Source of the DNA: an uncultured Bacilli bacterium
GTDB taxonomy: Bacteria; Bacillota_I; Bacilli_A; RF39; UBA660
Reading direction: 5' to 3'
Assembly (NCBI GenBank): GCA_947853245.1
Contig: CANTWP010000057.1
Coordinates: forward strand, 1-9,100
DNA: 9,100 nt
Shown: positions 1 to 6,474 of the stretch, one piece after another
Layout of the letters: every line of letters begins with the position of its first letter
Position numbering within the stretch: position 1 is the first letter of the stretch
The notes under the pieces: model-generated
The model's input: the letters and a program-made list of their open reading frames with translations, nothing else
Database searches by the model: none
What the model was told of the DNA's origin: nothing
Translations under genes and position numbers: made by a program

Positions 1-113
1 CCTCCAGGAAATTCCCATGCTCCTGGATATAAATCATCATTTTCACTTCTTTTAACTACCAAAAATTCATCATTAGATTTCAAAATTCCAGTCAAAACAA
101 TTTTTGTATTCAT
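1..113 (-). CDS. Nudix hydrolase, N-terminal part (runs off left edge)
   Basis: Only the first 37 codons and part of the next are present. The ATG is at 113-111 and is preceded by a strong GGGAGG Shine-Dalgarno about seven bases upstream. The peptide starts MNTKIVLTGILKSN, followed by a beta-hairpin pattern (FLVVKRSEND) and YPGAWEFPGG. The GAWEFPGG stretch is the typical entry to a Nudix box in MutT/ADP-ribose pyrophosphatase-like proteins. The catalytic REXXEE part would lie beyond position 1 and cannot be checked. Nudix enzymes cleave nucleoside diphosphates linked to another moiety, and W-E-F-P-G-G is most common in MutT-like house-cleaning members. The gene has its own promoter and is probably a separate transcription unit from the 655-residue protein upstream of it. 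Substrate unknown. Confidence 0.8.
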   Translation of the reverse strand, partial: MNTKIVLTGILKSNDEFLVVKRSENDDLYPGAWEFPG

Positions 114-141
114 ACAAAACCTCCCATTTATTTTTAATTAC

Positions 142-170
142 ATTATATATTTTCAATAAATCATCGTTAA
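142..170 (-). promoter_or_regulatory. Sigma-A-type promoter for the left-edge Nudix gene
   Basis: On the minus strand there is TTAACG (170-165), a 17-base spacer and a perfect TATAAT (147-142). The inferred transcript start lies about 20-25 bases before the ATG, leaving room for the GGGAGG ribosome site. Background AT content is high, so chance matches are likely. The perfect -10, the spacing and the position immediately before a gene are what support it. Confidence 0.5.
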
Positions 171-184
171 TTATAAATTTGTTG

Positions 185-206
185 TTTTTATTTCTATAAA
201 TAAAAA
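185..206. repeat. Perfect 9-bp inverted repeat, A/T only
   Basis: Arms TTTTTATTT and AAATAAAAA are separated by CTAT. The stem has no G-C pair and no T-run follows it on either strand, so it is not a convincing intrinsic terminator. It may be a protein-binding site or a chance product of base composition. Confidence 0.3.
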
Positions 207-260
207 GCTCTATTATCATCATTATAAATATAACATAAAAAGACTAGTTATTAAAGTGCC

Positions 261-284
261 AAAAATGAGATTTATTTCATTTTT
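261..284 (-). terminator. Weak candidate terminator overlapping the end of the CitC-like gene
   Basis: A perfect 8-bp inverted repeat (AAAAATGA and TCATTTTT, 8-base loop) spans the stop codon of the 655-residue protein. On the minus strand it is a short stem flanked by an A-run and a T-run, the layout of a weak bidirectional terminator. The stem contains only one G-C pair, so this is tentative. Confidence 0.25.
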
Positions 285-2239
285 CTAGTTTTTATCAATC
301 TTAAAGTAGATTCAGGAACTAATATTTCAAGCAATTCATCATCATTTTCTTCAACTGCTCTTCTTACTGTCTTAGCGCTTATTTCATCACCATTTATATT
401 TCTAAATCTAGGTATTTCTATTAATTCAATTCCATATAGTGGTAAATTTCTTTTAAGTTCTTTATTATATTCTCTAGTTATGTAGTCATTTTGTTCTTGA
501 CCAACAAATCTTTTTTTTATATTTAAGACTGGTGCTATATATTGAGTAAATATTTCTTGATCTATTGATAAATCAAGAGATACATCAGTTGATTCACTTC
601 TATTAAAATACTCAGGAAATATCATTGATGAACCAAATATCTTACCACTTGGTATTACTACTACATTTTCAAAGTCTTTACAGCCTTCTTTAACCATTTC
701 ATATCTATCTTTAAAAGAATATTTTGATTTATCTTCTTGTACAACCATTACAATTAAAGTATTAACTTCTTTTCTAGCATAGTCTATCAGTTTATAATGA
801 CCATAAGTAAATGGATTACAATTCATAAGTATTGCACCATTATTGCTAGTATTAATATTTAAACCCTTAAGAAATTCTAAATATTCATTCAAATATCTAT
901 TGTTACCAAATATATTTCTTTTTTTAGTATTAGGAATAGCTATTGCTAAAGTATGATTAATAGAATCAACAGTCTTTAATTCTTTTTCAATTTTTTCATA
1001 AATAAAACGTGCTATCATATCATTAGCTTCACTATTACAATGTGCCGGTTTATCTATAAAGTAATTTTTTAATACTCCTGAATTATATAATTCAAGAAGT
1101 GATATAGCACTATTATATCCCATACTTTTTAATACTTCATTTTCTTTCTTAGATACTATAAATATAAATTTATCATTAAGTTTACTATTGATATTATCAG
1201 CTATTCTTACTTGTTCAAAAAATTCCATAGCTCTTAATCCATAATTATTAACAGAATAATCTCTATTATTTTCATTTATTATTCTTTGCAAACAACTAGG
1301 AATAGTGTTTTTGTCATCTACTAAAACTCCATATACCATACAAGGACCTAAAAAATTAATATCAAAAGCATAATCTCTATTTTTATCTGTTGTAACTCTT
1401 TTACCATTGATAGTTCTACAAAATTCATTATTTGAATCAGCTAATCTACATATTCCATTTTGTATTATGGTACCAGGAGAAATATTTTCTAAACCACAAA
1501 ATTTTGTCATAAAACTTTCACCATAAATACTATTTAATAATTTAGTAATTTCTTCGTCTATATTGTATTTACTTAAATAATATATATATCCTGTTTTACT
1601 ATCTAATCTCTTTCTTTCTTCTAAACTAAAAGATGTTATGTCATCAGTACTAGGAAATTCAAATACTGTTATATCGAGTTTTTTAGATAATTTTTTAACA
1701 AAATAGTAATATTCAACATTTTCACATAATTTAGTTAAACTTATTAAATTTTTATTAAATAGTATTTCTTTGAGTTTTAATCCATTTAAACAAGTATCTA
1801 ATACTATTTCATTATTATCGATTAATTTTTTTACTATATCTAAATCATAATCAATTACTTCTACCTCAAAATCGTTACCATATACATTAATATAACTATA
1901 TAAAATATTAGATAATTCACCAGTAATGTATATTTTTTTGAGATTTAAACTTCTTAAATAATCAATTACTTTGTCATTATCTTTGTATAAATAATTCCAT
2001 CTATGTTTATCTATATAAGTATTATTACTCCAAACATTTTCTATTTCTTTAATATCTTGTTGCATCTTATCTTCTTCTATTATTGGATTATAGCCAACTT
2101 TAACTGAATCAATATAAGAATGATAAGTTATATAAGAATTATTACCTAAGACAATAACACTTGTTTCATCTTCTAAAAAAATTTTGTTAATATTGTTAAA
2201 ATAATTTTTATCATTAGTATCTAATTTAACAAATCTCAT
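272..2239 (-). CDS. SGNH-like / citrate-lyase-ligase-type adenylyltransferase fusion protein
   Basis: A 655-residue multidomain protein. The C-terminal third (about 467-650) closely resembles the C-terminal domain of CitC, [citrate (pro-3S)-lyase] ligase, a HIGH-superfamily adenylyltransferase. It has the nucleotide-binding motif NPFTYGH (475-481), EDKSKYSFKDRYEMVKEG (502-519), YIAPVLNIKKRFVG (567-580) and the late ISAKTVR motif (620-626). The middle (about 288-425) looks like an SGNH-hydrolase-type fold: FLGPC (296-300) where GDS would sit, D308-D309 with NTIPSCLQ, and a late D396...H400 block followed by SEANDMIA. Residues 1-280 are not recognised, apart from a Rossmann-like stretch near 98-135 (KKIYITGELSN). 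No citrate lyase subunit genes are nearby, so a role in citrate lyase activation is unlikely. Activation of a small acid or phosphate compound with ATP or CTP is inferred. The start has a GGGGGG-type ribosome site six bases upstream. It is last in the run after the hydrolase, with a 24-base gap. Confidence 0.75.
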   Translation of the reverse strand: MRFVKLDTNDKNYFNNINKIFLEDETSVIVLGNNSYITYHSYIDSVKVGYNPIIEEDKMQQDIKEIENVWSNNTYIDKHRWNYLYKDNDKVIDYLRSLNLKKIYITGELSNILYSYINVYGNDFEVEVIDYDLDIVKKLIDNNEIVLDTCLNGLKLKEILFNKNLISLTKLCENVEYYYFVKKLSKKLDITVFEFPSTDDITSFSLEERKRLDSKTGYIYYLSKYNIDEEITKLLNSIYGESFMTKFCGLENISPGTIIQNGICRLADSNNEFCRTINGKRVTTDKNRDYAFDINFLGPCMVYGVLVDDKNTIPSCLQRIINENNRDYSVNNYGLRAMEFFEQVRIADNINSKLNDKFIFIVSKKENEVLKSMGYNSAISLLELYNSGVLKNYFIDKPAHCNSEANDMIARFIYEKIEKELKTVDSINHTLAIAIPNTKKRNIFGNNRYLNEYLEFLKGLNINTSNNGAILMNCNPFTYGHYKLIDYARKEVNTLIVMVVQEDKSKYSFKDRYEMVKEGCKDFENVVVIPSGKIFGSSMIFPEYFNRSESTDVSLDLSIDQEIFTQYIAPVLNIKKRFVGQEQNDYITREYNKELKRNLPLYGIELIEIPRFRNINGDEISAKTVRRAVEENDDELLEILVPESTLRLIKTRKMK

Positions 2240-2263
2240 TATTTTCCCCCCTGTTAGATAGAA

Positions 2264-3010
2264 TTATTTATTTAATATAAAATCTACTATCTCGTTATCA
2301 AATCCATACAATTCATGTTTTCCTTCATGAATTATCTTATATTCTATCTTATTTTTATCACAAAATTTTATCACGTTATTAACGTCTACTGTTTTATCTA
2401 AATCTCCTTGAATAATAAATATATTATTAAATTTTTCATTTTTAATATATTCATCACCAGATTTAAACTCCAAATAAGCATCTTTATATATTTTTATATT
2501 ATTATATAAAGGTAAGTACTCATTATCATCAAAATATTCAATATTAAGATTACCAGTTTTTCTTTCCATAATTTCACAAAAATTAATAGCTGGGCACATT
2601 AAATATATTTTATCTACATCATCAATTATTTCTTTATAGGCATTAAGTATAACGAATCCACCATAACTAGATCCAAATAAATATATTTCACTATCTTTAT
2701 TTTTTTCTTTAATATAATTAATGGTATCTTTTAAATAGGAAATACAATTACTTAAATTAAATTTTTTAAAATCATTTCCATCTTCACCATGAGAAATCAA
2801 ATCAATACTATAAGTATCATAACCATTATTTAATAAATCTTTATAAAATCTAGTAATCCAATTCTTATTTCCACCTAATCCATGCACATATATTATTACT
2901 TTTTTATTTTTAGGTTCTGTTGCACTAAATAAATGTATCCTATTATTAATAGTAAAATCTATATTTACTCTTTTATCTTCCTTAGCTATTTCTACTAACT
3001 CTTCTATCAT
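2264..3010 (-). CDS. Alpha/beta hydrolase (serine hydrolase, S33/lysophospholipase-like)
   Basis: A 248-residue cytosolic alpha/beta hydrolase without signal peptide or membrane segment. The complete catalytic set is visible: the oxyanion motif VHGLGGNKN (42-50), the nucleophile elbow GSSYGG (113-118, Ser115), the acid in GDLDKTVD (probably Asp205) and His232 in EGKHELYG. SIDLISHGEDG (68-78) is typical of the serine aminopeptidase S33 / monoacylglycerol-lipase-like group. Esters, thioesters or amides are possible substrates and the sequence does not choose among them. I prefer the ATG at 3010 over one at 3022 because GGAGGAA sits five to seven bases before 3010. That ATG overlaps the TGA of the metallophosphoesterase in an ATGA junction, indicating translational coupling. 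It may trim or release an acyl or ester intermediate made with the downstream adenylyltransferase, but this is inference. Confidence 0.88.
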   Translation of the reverse strand: MIEELVEIAKEDKRVNIDFTINNRIHLFSATEPKNKKVIIYVHGLGGNKNWITRFYKDLLNNGYDTYSIDLISHGEDGNDFKKFNLSNCISYLKDTINYIKEKNKDSEIYLFGSSYGGFVILNAYKEIIDDVDKIYLMCPAINFCEIMERKTGNLNIEYFDDNEYLPLYNNIKIYKDAYLEFKSGDEYIKNEKFNNIFIIQGDLDKTVDVNNVIKFCDKNKIEYKIIHEGKHELYGFDNEIVDFILNK

Positions 3011-3810
3011 AATTTCCTCCAACTTATTACTTTCTTAAATGTATCTTTATTAGGAAAATCTTTTTCCTCAGTTTCCCTAAAAACTTTCTCATAATCATAT
3101 GGTACTTCATATTTGATTAGTTTCGCACCATTCTCTAATATATAATATATAGCTTTATCTGTAATAGCAACTCCTGTACCATTTAATGAGTCTAATATTA
3201 CATTTCCAAGAATATGATTTCTTTCAAAATGATAATGGCCATATATAATTCTATCAAAATCAAATATATTTTTACCAAATAATAATGGATTTTTATCTGC
3301 AATTTTAACATTTTCATATAATTCTGGTTTATATTTTTCGATATCATCAGAAGTATTTCTTTTTAAAAATTCTTCAGGATTTTTTCCATCATATTTCCAA
3401 ACACCTATAAAATCATATCTAACATCTAGTGGAAAATGACAAAGTCCTATTTTTTTACCATTTATAACTAATTCTACTGATACTGGACTATTATTTATAT
3501 AATCTAATTCTTCAGCACTTAATTGTTCACTGGTCCATATAGCATTATTATATCTTTCAATATTATTACGTTTTAAATAAGGAAACATATCTGGTCCCAT
3601 AGTAACATATGCTTCTGCATTGCCTTGTATATTAATTATATTATTATCAATAGCAAGCCTTATTGTTTCACTAGGAGCATATCCTAATCCTATTATATCA
3701 CCCAAAGAATAAATAGTATCTATATTTTTATCTTTCATATCTAATAAAACAGCTTGTAGTGCTTCTACATTAGCATGTACATCTGTTATTAATGCTATTT
3801 TTTTCTTCAT
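3007..3810 (-). CDS. Calcineurin-like metallophosphoesterase (YfcE/MJ0936-type)
   Basis: A 267-residue phosphoesterase. The metal-binding motifs are in order: DVH (10-12), GDIIG (37-41), GN (63-64), CHFP (124-127) and GHYH (191-194). This set defines the small calcineurin-like family that includes YfcE and MJ0936, which cleave phosphodiesters or phosphomonoesters. The third motif reads GNAEAY instead of GNHE or GNHD, so the metal-ligand Asn is kept but the usual His is absent, as in several YfcE-type members. A GTG at 3819 opens the frame, but AGAGGTGA lies six bases before the ATG at 3810 and overlaps that GTG, so 3810 is taken as the start. It is the first gene of a three-gene minus-strand run, with a promoter at 3834-3863. 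Substrate unknown; phosphate removal from a nucleotide-linked intermediate would fit the neighbours. Confidence 0.88.
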   Translation of the reverse strand: MKKKIALITDVHANVEALQAVLLDMKDKNIDTIYSLGDIIGLGYAPSETIRLAIDNNIINIQGNAEAYVTMGPDMFPYLKRNNIERYNNAIWTSEQLSAEELDYINNSPVSVELVINGKKIGLCHFPLDVRYDFIGVWKYDGKNPEEFLKRNTSDDIEKYKPELYENVKIADKNPLLFGKNIFDFDRIIYGHYHFERNHILGNVILDSLNGTGVAITDKAIYYILENGAKLIKYEVPYDYEKVFRETEEKDFPNKDTFKKVISWRKL

Positions 3811-3825
3811 ATTATTCACCTCTAC

Positions 3826-3854
3826 TTGAATTATTTATAAATTAATGTTAGTAT
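3826..3854 (+). promoter_or_regulatory. Extended -10 promoter for the P-loop kinase
   Basis: TTGAAT (3826-3831), a 17-base spacer and TAGTAT (3849-3854). TGT immediately before the -10 gives an extended -10 element. The inferred transcript starts near 3861, leaving a leader of about 20 bases with GGAG at 3871-3874, seven bases before the ATG. Confidence 0.6.
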
Positions 3855-3863
3855 ATGTAACAA
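3834..3863 (-). promoter_or_regulatory. Promoter for metallophosphoesterase-hydrolase-CitC-like run
   Basis: On the minus strand there is TTGTTA (3863-3858), an 18-base spacer and TATAAA (3839-3834). The predicted start is about 15-20 bases before the ATG at 3810, just ahead of the AGAGGTGA ribosome site. It overlaps the divergent kinase promoter almost completely. Supported by consensus matches and position only. Confidence 0.5.
3846..3862. promoter_or_regulatory. Candidate operator, TGTTA-N7-TAACA
   Basis: A 17-bp imperfect palindrome with 5-bp perfect arms (3846-3850 and 3858-3862). It covers the -10 of the kinase promoter and the -35 of the opposing promoter, so a dimeric repressor bound here could block both. 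No regulator gene is visible in the window, and short AT-rich palindromes arise easily by chance. Confidence 0.3.
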
Positions 3864-3881
3864 AAGAAATGGAGTGTTAAA

Positions 3882-4361
3882 ATGATAATTATCGAAGGTC
3901 TTGATGGTACTGGTAAAACTACTCTTGCAAATGATTTATTAAATAAGAATTATATACTTATCAATAATAATTTAACCAGTGAATCACATGATGATAAATA
4001 TGTTAATATTATTAAAACTTCAGATATTAATTCTGTTAGTGATAGATCATTTGTAAGTGAAATGGTCTATGGTAAGGTTTTATCTGGTACTACTAAATTA
4101 TCAGAAGAAGAATTTATTAATCTTGTAAAACTATATTCTGAATATGAAACAAAAATTATATATCTATATGCTTCAAAAAAAATTCTTTTAGAAAGAAGAA
4201 AAGATGATTTTAAAGATAGTAAAGTTATCTTTCATCTATACCAAGAACTTATGGATGAATTTGAAAGAAGACTTGACTACATTTCAGCATATATAGATGT
4301 ATTTTCAATAAACACTGGTGAAAAAAATTGTAAACAAGCTCTAGCTAAAATTATTAAATAA
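3882..4361 (+). CDS. P-loop nucleotide kinase, thymidylate-kinase-like
   Basis: A 159-residue protein and the only convincing plus-strand gene here. It starts MIIIEGLDGTGKTT, in which GLDGTGKT (6-13) is a Walker A motif of the exact type seen in thymidylate kinases and related dNMP kinases. VSDRSFVSEMVYG (52-64) corresponds to the DR[SY] base- and sugar-binding segment, and ERRKDD (104-109) to the Arg-rich lid. IIYLYAS (92-98) is the strand before the lid. Thymidylate kinases are usually about 200-215 residues, so this is a short member and could phosphorylate a nucleoside, a nucleotide or another small alcohol. It has its own promoter and a GGAG site at 3871-3874. Its last 21 bases overlap the 3' end of the convergent ART-like gene. 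Family assignment is firm; substrate unknown. Confidence 0.85.
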   Translation: MIIIEGLDGTGKTTLANDLLNKNYILINNNLTSESHDDKYVNIIKTSDINSVSDRSFVSEMVYGKVLSGTTKLSEEEFINLVKLYSEYETKIIYLYASKKILLERRKDDFKDSKVIFHLYQELMDEFERRLDYISAYIDVFSINTGEKNCKQALAKIIK

Positions 4362-5330
4362 GTTTGTATAATTTTTTACCTTAATTATCTCAATTTTATC
4401 TTTATCAATAACAATATTTTCATGTCTATCAATTTCATATCTTGGTTTTAATATTGTTGTTACACTATCATGAATATTTAGGTCATCCGTATTAATAGGA
4501 TTATCCCTATTAATACTTTTTTTATTAATCAATGCAATTGATAGATTATCTTTATCTTGAAATAATTCTTCTAATAAGTCTTTAACAGTACTAGTAATAA
4601 TATTTCTATCCTCATTATTAATATTATATTCAGACATCATTTTAGAGATATTATTCATTACTCCTTCATAATTTTTTATATAAAATGCTAAATTATCATA
4701 TCCTTCTTTATAAGAATACAATCCATTAGATACAAACCTAGATAGCAATACTGGCGATAATAAGGAATAATAATAAGCAGCTCCAAAATTATCTGTTGTA
4801 AATATTGAATTATTATCCTTATATGACCAATTATATGTCATGGCATTCCTTATTCCATATTTTTCTAAAATATTATTAATATTTCTTAATTTAGTTGATA
4901 TTGTATCATCACCATTTAGTCCTTTAGCTAATATACTTTCTTTAAAAGAAGAATTAAAGCCATGATAACAATATCCGTTATATATGTACCTATCTATCAT
5001 ATATGATACTATTTTATCTTTAGATCTATATTTTTCAATTAACTTATCTATAAGATAATCATCCATCATATTATATAAATCAGTTACACTATTAGAAGTA
5101 TTTATCATATTTATCAATTTTATAGTATAATTATCAACTTCTACATTAGGAATAAGTATTATCAAATCAGATATTTTTTTTATTACATTTGACATTATAA
5201 ATACTTGTTCATCTATAAATGAGTATTGATTAAATCCATATTTAGATAAATCAATTCTATACTTTTTATCTAACAATCTACTAAATATACTATCAAATCT
5301 AGAATCAAAAATTTTATTAAATTCTTGCAC
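4341..5330 (-). CDS. Uncharacterised protein with ADP-ribosyltransferase-like features
   Basis: About 329 residues, no clear full-length family. Three blocks in its second half match the logic of the ART fold. CYHGFNSSFKESILAKGL (about 121-138) resembles the strand-His-Gly opening followed by an S-x-I-x-x-x-G-L helix. SIFTTDNFGAAYYYS (about 175-189) resembles the central T-x-D...A-x-x-Y block. RHENIVIDKDKIEIIKV (about 302-318) resembles the final Glu-containing strand (E304). Together these suggest an H-Y-E type enzyme using NAD, as in PARP-, Tpt1- or DarT-like proteins. This is pattern recognition, not a confirmed homology. The first 110 residues are helical and unassigned. No ATG fits. GTG codons at 5339 and 5330 are both possible, and AAGGTGA lies five bases before 5330. 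The gene follows the Nudix stop almost directly and ends in a TAG inside the convergent kinase gene. Confidence 0.6.
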   Translation of the reverse strand: MQEFNKIFDSRFDSIFSRLLDKKYRIDLSKYGFNQYSFIDEQVFIMSNVIKKISDLIILIPNVEVDNYTIKLINMINTSNSVTDLYNMMDDYLIDKLIEKYRSKDKIVSYMIDRYIYNGYCYHGFNSSFKESILAKGLNGDDTISTKLRNINNILEKYGIRNAMTYNWSYKDNNSIFTTDNFGAAYYYSLLSPVLLSRFVSNGLYSYKEGYDNLAFYIKNYEGVMNNISKMMSEYNINNEDRNIITSTVKDLLEELFQDKDNLSIALINKKSINRDNPINTDDLNIHDSVTTILKPRYEIDRHENIVIDKDKIEIIKVKNYTNLFNNFS

Positions 5331-5340
5331 AATAATCACC

Positions 5341-5766
5341 TTATTTAAAATATTCTTTTATTGCCTCTTTTTGATATGGTAACACTATACGTTCAAGTAG
5401 TTCTTCTTTTGTACATTTTACTAACTCAGAATTTTTTTCTAATGGTTCATTTTCATCATCAGATACTTCTACTATATAAATATTACTTAAAGAATTCATA
5501 TTAACTTTACTTCTAGTATACCAATAGCAATCTATAATACATAATTCTTTCATACTTACAATTTTTAAACCAGCTTCTTCCATAAATTCTCTTTTTAGGC
5601 ATTCCAAATGAGATTCACCATCTTCAAGACCACCACCTATTAAAGAATAGTCACCGTCTTTAGATGTAATATAAAACTTATCATTTTTCTTTACTATTCC
5701 AAAACAAGTTTCTCTAAAGCAATATTTAATATTATTATCTTTATTACCTATTATTATTTTATTCAT
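5341..5766 (-). CDS. Nudix hydrolase
   Basis: A 141-residue, single-domain Nudix protein with a perfect box at 45-67: G-x5-E, then x7, then REFMEEAGL, matching GX5EX7REUXEEXGU. Nudix enzymes cleave NDP-X compounds (ADP-ribose, nucleotide sugars, oxidised NTPs, dinucleoside polyphosphates) to NMP plus P-X. CFRETCFGIV and SLIGGG before the box are typical of the MutT/ADP-ribose pyrophosphatase branch. An in-frame ATG exists at 5793, but the ATG at 5766 has GGAG eight bases upstream and overlaps the last eight bases of the cytidylyltransferase gene, so it is preferred. Tight coupling to a nucleotidyltransferase and an ART-like gene suggests a nucleotide-sugar or ADP-ribose-type substrate; this is inference. 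Confidence 0.92.
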   Translation of the reverse strand: MNKIIIGNKDNNIKYCFRETCFGIVKKNDKFYITSKDGDYSLIGGGLEDGESHLECLKREFMEEAGLKIVSMKELCIIDCYWYTRSKVNMNSLSNIYIVEVSDDENEPLEKNSELVKCTKEELLERIVLPYQKEAIKEYFK

Positions 5767-6466
5767 CCCATTTTCTCCATACATCTTTTCCATTTTTTAT
5801 TAACTTATTTAACTGCCTTTGTTCATCTCTATAATCCATACATTGCCAAAATCCATCATATTTGTATGCAACGATATCATTAGTCTTCATTAGTCTTTCA
5901 ATTACTTCACTTTCAAATGGCCCAGAATCCTCACTTAGATAACTAAATATTTTTTTATTAGCTATCATATATCCACCATTAACCCATTCACACTCTCGTA
6001 ATTCTTTTTCCCTAAAGTTTTTAATTTTATTGTTTTTTATTTCAAATATACCAAATCTTTCTTTAGTCTTAAATACAGATAAAGTAAGTAATTTCTTATG
6101 TTTTTTATGATATTCAATAAGATTATCAATATTTATATCCGATACGGCATCTGCATATGTAAGTGCAAAATCTTCATCATCAATATATTTTTCTACTTTT
6201 TTTAATCTTCCACCAGTACAAGTATCAAGACCAGTATCTACTAATTTAATATTCCAATCTTCATTAACAGTACTAAAAAATTCTTCAAACAAATCTATTC
6301 GATAACCTAAGCATATTATAAAATCTTTAAACCCATAATGAGAATAAATTTTCATAATGTGCCATATTATAGGCATATCCCCTACTTTTACTAATGGCTT
6401 TGGAGTAAAATCTTCATCAGTTCTAATTCTACTACCTTTTCCTCCTGCAAATATAATACACTTCAT
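5759..6466 (-). CDS. Sugar-1-phosphate nucleotidyltransferase, RfbF-like (glucose-1-phosphate cytidylyltransferase family)
   Basis: A 235-residue nucleotidyltransferase, close to the roughly 255 residues of RfbF. It starts MKCIIFAGGKGSRIR with the NTP-binding GG-x-G-[ST]-R loop (8-13) and KP (23-24). IWHIMKIYSHYGFKDFIICLGY (34-55), DTGLDTCTGGRLKKV (77-91), WVNGGYMI (161-168) and GFWQCMDYRDE (205-215) all match RfbF-type glucose-1-phosphate cytidylyltransferases, which make CDP-glucose from CTP and glucose 1-phosphate. Differences: the usual YGDGVSD reads YADAVSD (104-110, metal Asp106 kept), and the EKP motif reads EKE. These may alter sugar or nucleotide preference. No CDP-glucose 4,6-dehydratase (RfbG) is present. 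The start has AGGAG seven bases upstream, eight bases after the radical SAM stop. Family firm, exact substrate inferred. Confidence 0.88.
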   Translation of the reverse strand: MKCIIFAGGKGSRIRTDEDFTPKPLVKVGDMPIIWHIMKIYSHYGFKDFIICLGYRIDLFEEFFSTVNEDWNIKLVDTGLDTCTGGRLKKVEKYIDDEDFALTYADAVSDINIDNLIEYHKKHKKLLTLSVFKTKERFGIFEIKNNKIKNFREKELRECEWVNGGYMIANKKIFSYLSEDSGPFESEVIERLMKTNDIVAYKYDGFWQCMDYRDEQRQLNKLIKNGKDVWRKWDE

Positions 6467-6474
6467 AATTGCTC

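Larger units (their letters stand above)
114..271. other. Intergenic region, 158 bp
   Basis: This gap separates the minus-strand CitC-like gene from the next minus-strand gene. It holds the promoter at 142-170, the Nudix ribosome site and a perfect A/T-only palindrome (185-193 paired with 198-206, four-base loop). I see no GC-rich hairpin with a T-run, no RNA gene and no convincing small ORF. Confidence 0.6.

Noticed and set aside
272..2239. Naming the gene citC
   Set aside because: Only the C-terminal third matches, the length is nearly double, a different middle domain is present, and no citrate lyase genes are visible.
3007..3819. GTG at 3819 as the metallophosphoesterase start
   Set aside because: That GTG lies inside the AGAGGTGA ribosome site that is correctly spaced for the ATG at 3810.
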